In this document: positions 6,480 to 7,504 of the stretch, piece by piece
Position numbering within the stretch: position 1 is the stretch's first letter
How the letters are laid out: each line of letters begins with the position of its first letter
NCBI GenBank assembly: GCA_030916785.1
Contig: JAUPVY010000027.1
Location: 1 to 7,504, forward strand
Direction of reading: 5' to 3'
Length of the DNA stretch: 7,504 nt
Origin: Patescibacteria group bacterium
Lineage (GTDB): Bacteria; Patescibacteriota; Minisyncoccia; Phycocordibacterales; DATDWN01
Notes under the pieces: model-generated
The model's database searches: none
Told to the model about the DNA's origin: nothing
The model's input: only the letters and a program-made list of their open reading frames with translations
Program-made: the position numbers and the translations under genes

Positions 6480-6505
6480 GACTCTAGTTTTTAAACAGAT
6501 TTTGT

Positions 6506-6535
6506 TTGCATAAAAGAGTTAATGTGCGTTACAAT
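6506..6535 (+). promoter_or_regulatory. Putative promoter for the membrane protein gene
   Basis: TTGCAT (6506-6511) and TACAAT (6530-6535) are separated by 18 bp; they match four and five of six consensus bases. Ten bases lie between the -10 and the ATG at 6546, so the leader would be only a few bases long. No Shine-Dalgarno sequence is visible. The promoter implies that the membrane protein can be made independently of the actin-like gene that ends at 6479. Confidence 0.5.
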
Positions 6536-6545
6536 GATATTGAAT

Positions 6546-7504
6546 ATGAAAAAAAATATAGTTCAAGACGTTATACCTCCTAAAAAAAGCATCCGAAATG
6601 TAGAATTGCTCTACAAATCAAAACGTCCTGAAAGAGTAGAGAAGGTAGAGAAGCCGGAGAGAGTAGTTCCTATGGTGCGAAAAGATATTGAAACAAAAAA
6701 AGTTGCACCTCCTCCTCCCGTGGAAGATTTTTCGTATAAATATGATTATGATGAACCAGTTAAGCGTTCAAAAAAAGTTTTATATTTTTCAGTAGGAATA
6801 CTGGTTATAGCTTTGGTTTTTGGCATTTCGGCTTTATTTAAGAGTGCTGATATTAAAATAACTCCTAAAAATGAGATTGTTTCTGTAAACGAGGCCTTTA
6901 AAGCACAAAAAGATACTTCCACTAACGGAGGTCTTGTCTATCAAATAGTAACAACTACAAAAGATGTAGAGAAAACAGTACCGGCTTCCGAAGAAACAAA
7001 TGTAGAAAAAAAAGCAACAGGTAGAATAGTGATTTACAACAATTACAGTTCCGAACCACAGAAACTTATAGCTACTACAAGATTTGAAACTCCTGAAGGT
7101 TTGGTTTATAGAACCAAAACAGATGTAGTGGTGCCAGGGATACAAACAAAAGAGGGCAAGAGTGTGGCAGGTAGTGTTGAAGTTATGGTAGAAGCAGATA
7201 AGCCAGGACCTAGTTATAATATTGGTCTGAAAGATTTTACCATAGCAGGTTTCAAGGGCACTCCTAAGTACACAAAGATGTATGGTAGGTCAAAAACAGA
7301 AATGACAGGAGGATTTTCTGGTATGCAAAAAGTAGTTAGTGAGGAAACATTGTCTGCGGTGGACAAGGAATTAGAGGATTCTTTAAAATCATCACTAGCT
7401 AAAGACATAATTTCACAGATTCCTGAAAATTTTGTTTTGTATGAAAGTAGTGTTTCTTATGATCTAGAGTCTACTAACCAGGCCGGCAGTCCTTCTTCTG
7501 GGAG
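6546..7504 (+). CDS. Bitopic membrane protein with large extracytoplasmic region, Parcubacteria-type (3' truncated by window)
   Basis: The frame is open from ATG 6546 to the window end: 319 codons plus two bases, no stop. Residues 1-76 are a hydrophilic tail with many Lys/Arg/Glu, a PERVEKVEKPERV stretch (28-40) and a proline run PPPP (55-58). One membrane helix follows at about 78-97 (VLYFSVGILVIALVFGISAL), preceded by KRSKK, so the tail should be cytoplasmic by the positive-inside rule. The exported part begins with KITPKNEIVSVNEAF (104-118), then a beta-rich domain with ATGRIVIYNNYSSEPQKLIA (157-176), TRFETPEGLVYR (178-189) and AGFKGTP (234-240). From memory this type recurs in Parcubacteria and is often labelled hypothetical or baseplate-J-like; I cannot verify that here. 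ATG 6546 is preferred to in-frame ATG 6534, which overlaps the -10. Its place after the actin-like gene suggests an envelope or pilus-like assembly role, by inference. Confidence 0.75.
   Translation, partial: MKKNIVQDVIPPKKSIRNVELLYKSKRPERVEKVEKPERVVPMVRKDIETKKVAPPPPVEDFSYKYDYDEPVKRSKKVLYFSVGILVIALVFGISALFKSADIKITPKNEIVSVNEAFKAQKDTSTNGGLVYQIVTTTKDVEKTVPASEETNVEKKATGRIVIYNNYSSEPQKLIATTRFETPEGLVYRTKTDVVVPGIQTKEGKSVAGSVEVMVEADKPGPSYNIGLKDFTIAGFKGTPKYTKMYGRSKTEMTGGFSGMQKVVSEETLSAVDKELEDSLKSSLAKDIISQIPENFVLYESSVSYDLESTNQAGSPSSG

Noticed and set aside
6480..6520. Terminator after the actin-like gene
   Set aside because: Only a 5-bp AAACA/TGTTT stem and a distant ACTCT/AGAGT pair are present, with no T-tract after a stable hairpin.
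6834..7145. Open frame of 103 codons on the - strand
   Set aside because: It lies fully antisense to the membrane protein gene and its Phe/Cys/Tyr-rich translation is typical of a shadow frame.

Overview
The window looks like ordinary chromosome from a Patescibacteria (CPR) bacterium, most likely a Parcubacteria-like lineage. This is inference from four things: low GC coding DNA with AT-rich spacers; an alanyl-tRNA synthetase cut down to a class II core plus a short editing domain; a uracil-DNA glycosylase without a recognisable fourth Fe-S cysteine; and a divergent actin-fold (PilM/FtsA-like) gene next to a single-pass membrane protein of a type I associate with Parcubacteria. TGA is not read through in any gene, so the standard bacterial code fits.

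Layout, all genes on the + strand: 1-282, 3' end of a family 4-like uracil-DNA glycosylase; 275-350, a foldable inverted-repeat element overlapping its stop codon; 401-462, a direct repeat, a palindrome and a -10-like box; 467-2251, an M3 family zinc oligopeptidase; 2265-2398, a GC-rich, highly foldable element; 2403-2427, a weak terminator-like hairpin; 2451-2479, a near-consensus promoter; 2486-3394, an unrecognised 302-residue soluble protein; 3492-5258, compact alaS; 5280-6479, an actin-like PilM/FtsA relative; 6506-6535, a promoter; 6546 to the window end, a bitopic membrane protein cut off at base 7504. No stretch longer than 300 bases lacks a gene. The two largest spacers (283-466 and 2252-2485) hold the two structured elements and promoter signals.

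The genes do not form one pathway. The UDG (DNA repair), oligopeptidase (peptide turnover) and AlaRS (translation) are housekeeping. The last two genes are the most likely functional pair: a cytoplasmic actin-fold protein and a membrane protein with a long basic and proline-containing cytoplasmic tail, like PilM with PilN in type IV pilus systems. The pairing is inferred from fold and order.

Two non-coding signals stand out. First, no start codon has a clear Shine-Dalgarno sequence, and several have a -10 hexamer only 4-10 bases upstream, which suggests leaderless or near-leaderless transcripts. Second, the two intergenic elements share an architecture: a perfect apical hairpin stacked on a second stem, with a 7-base bulge on the 3' side.
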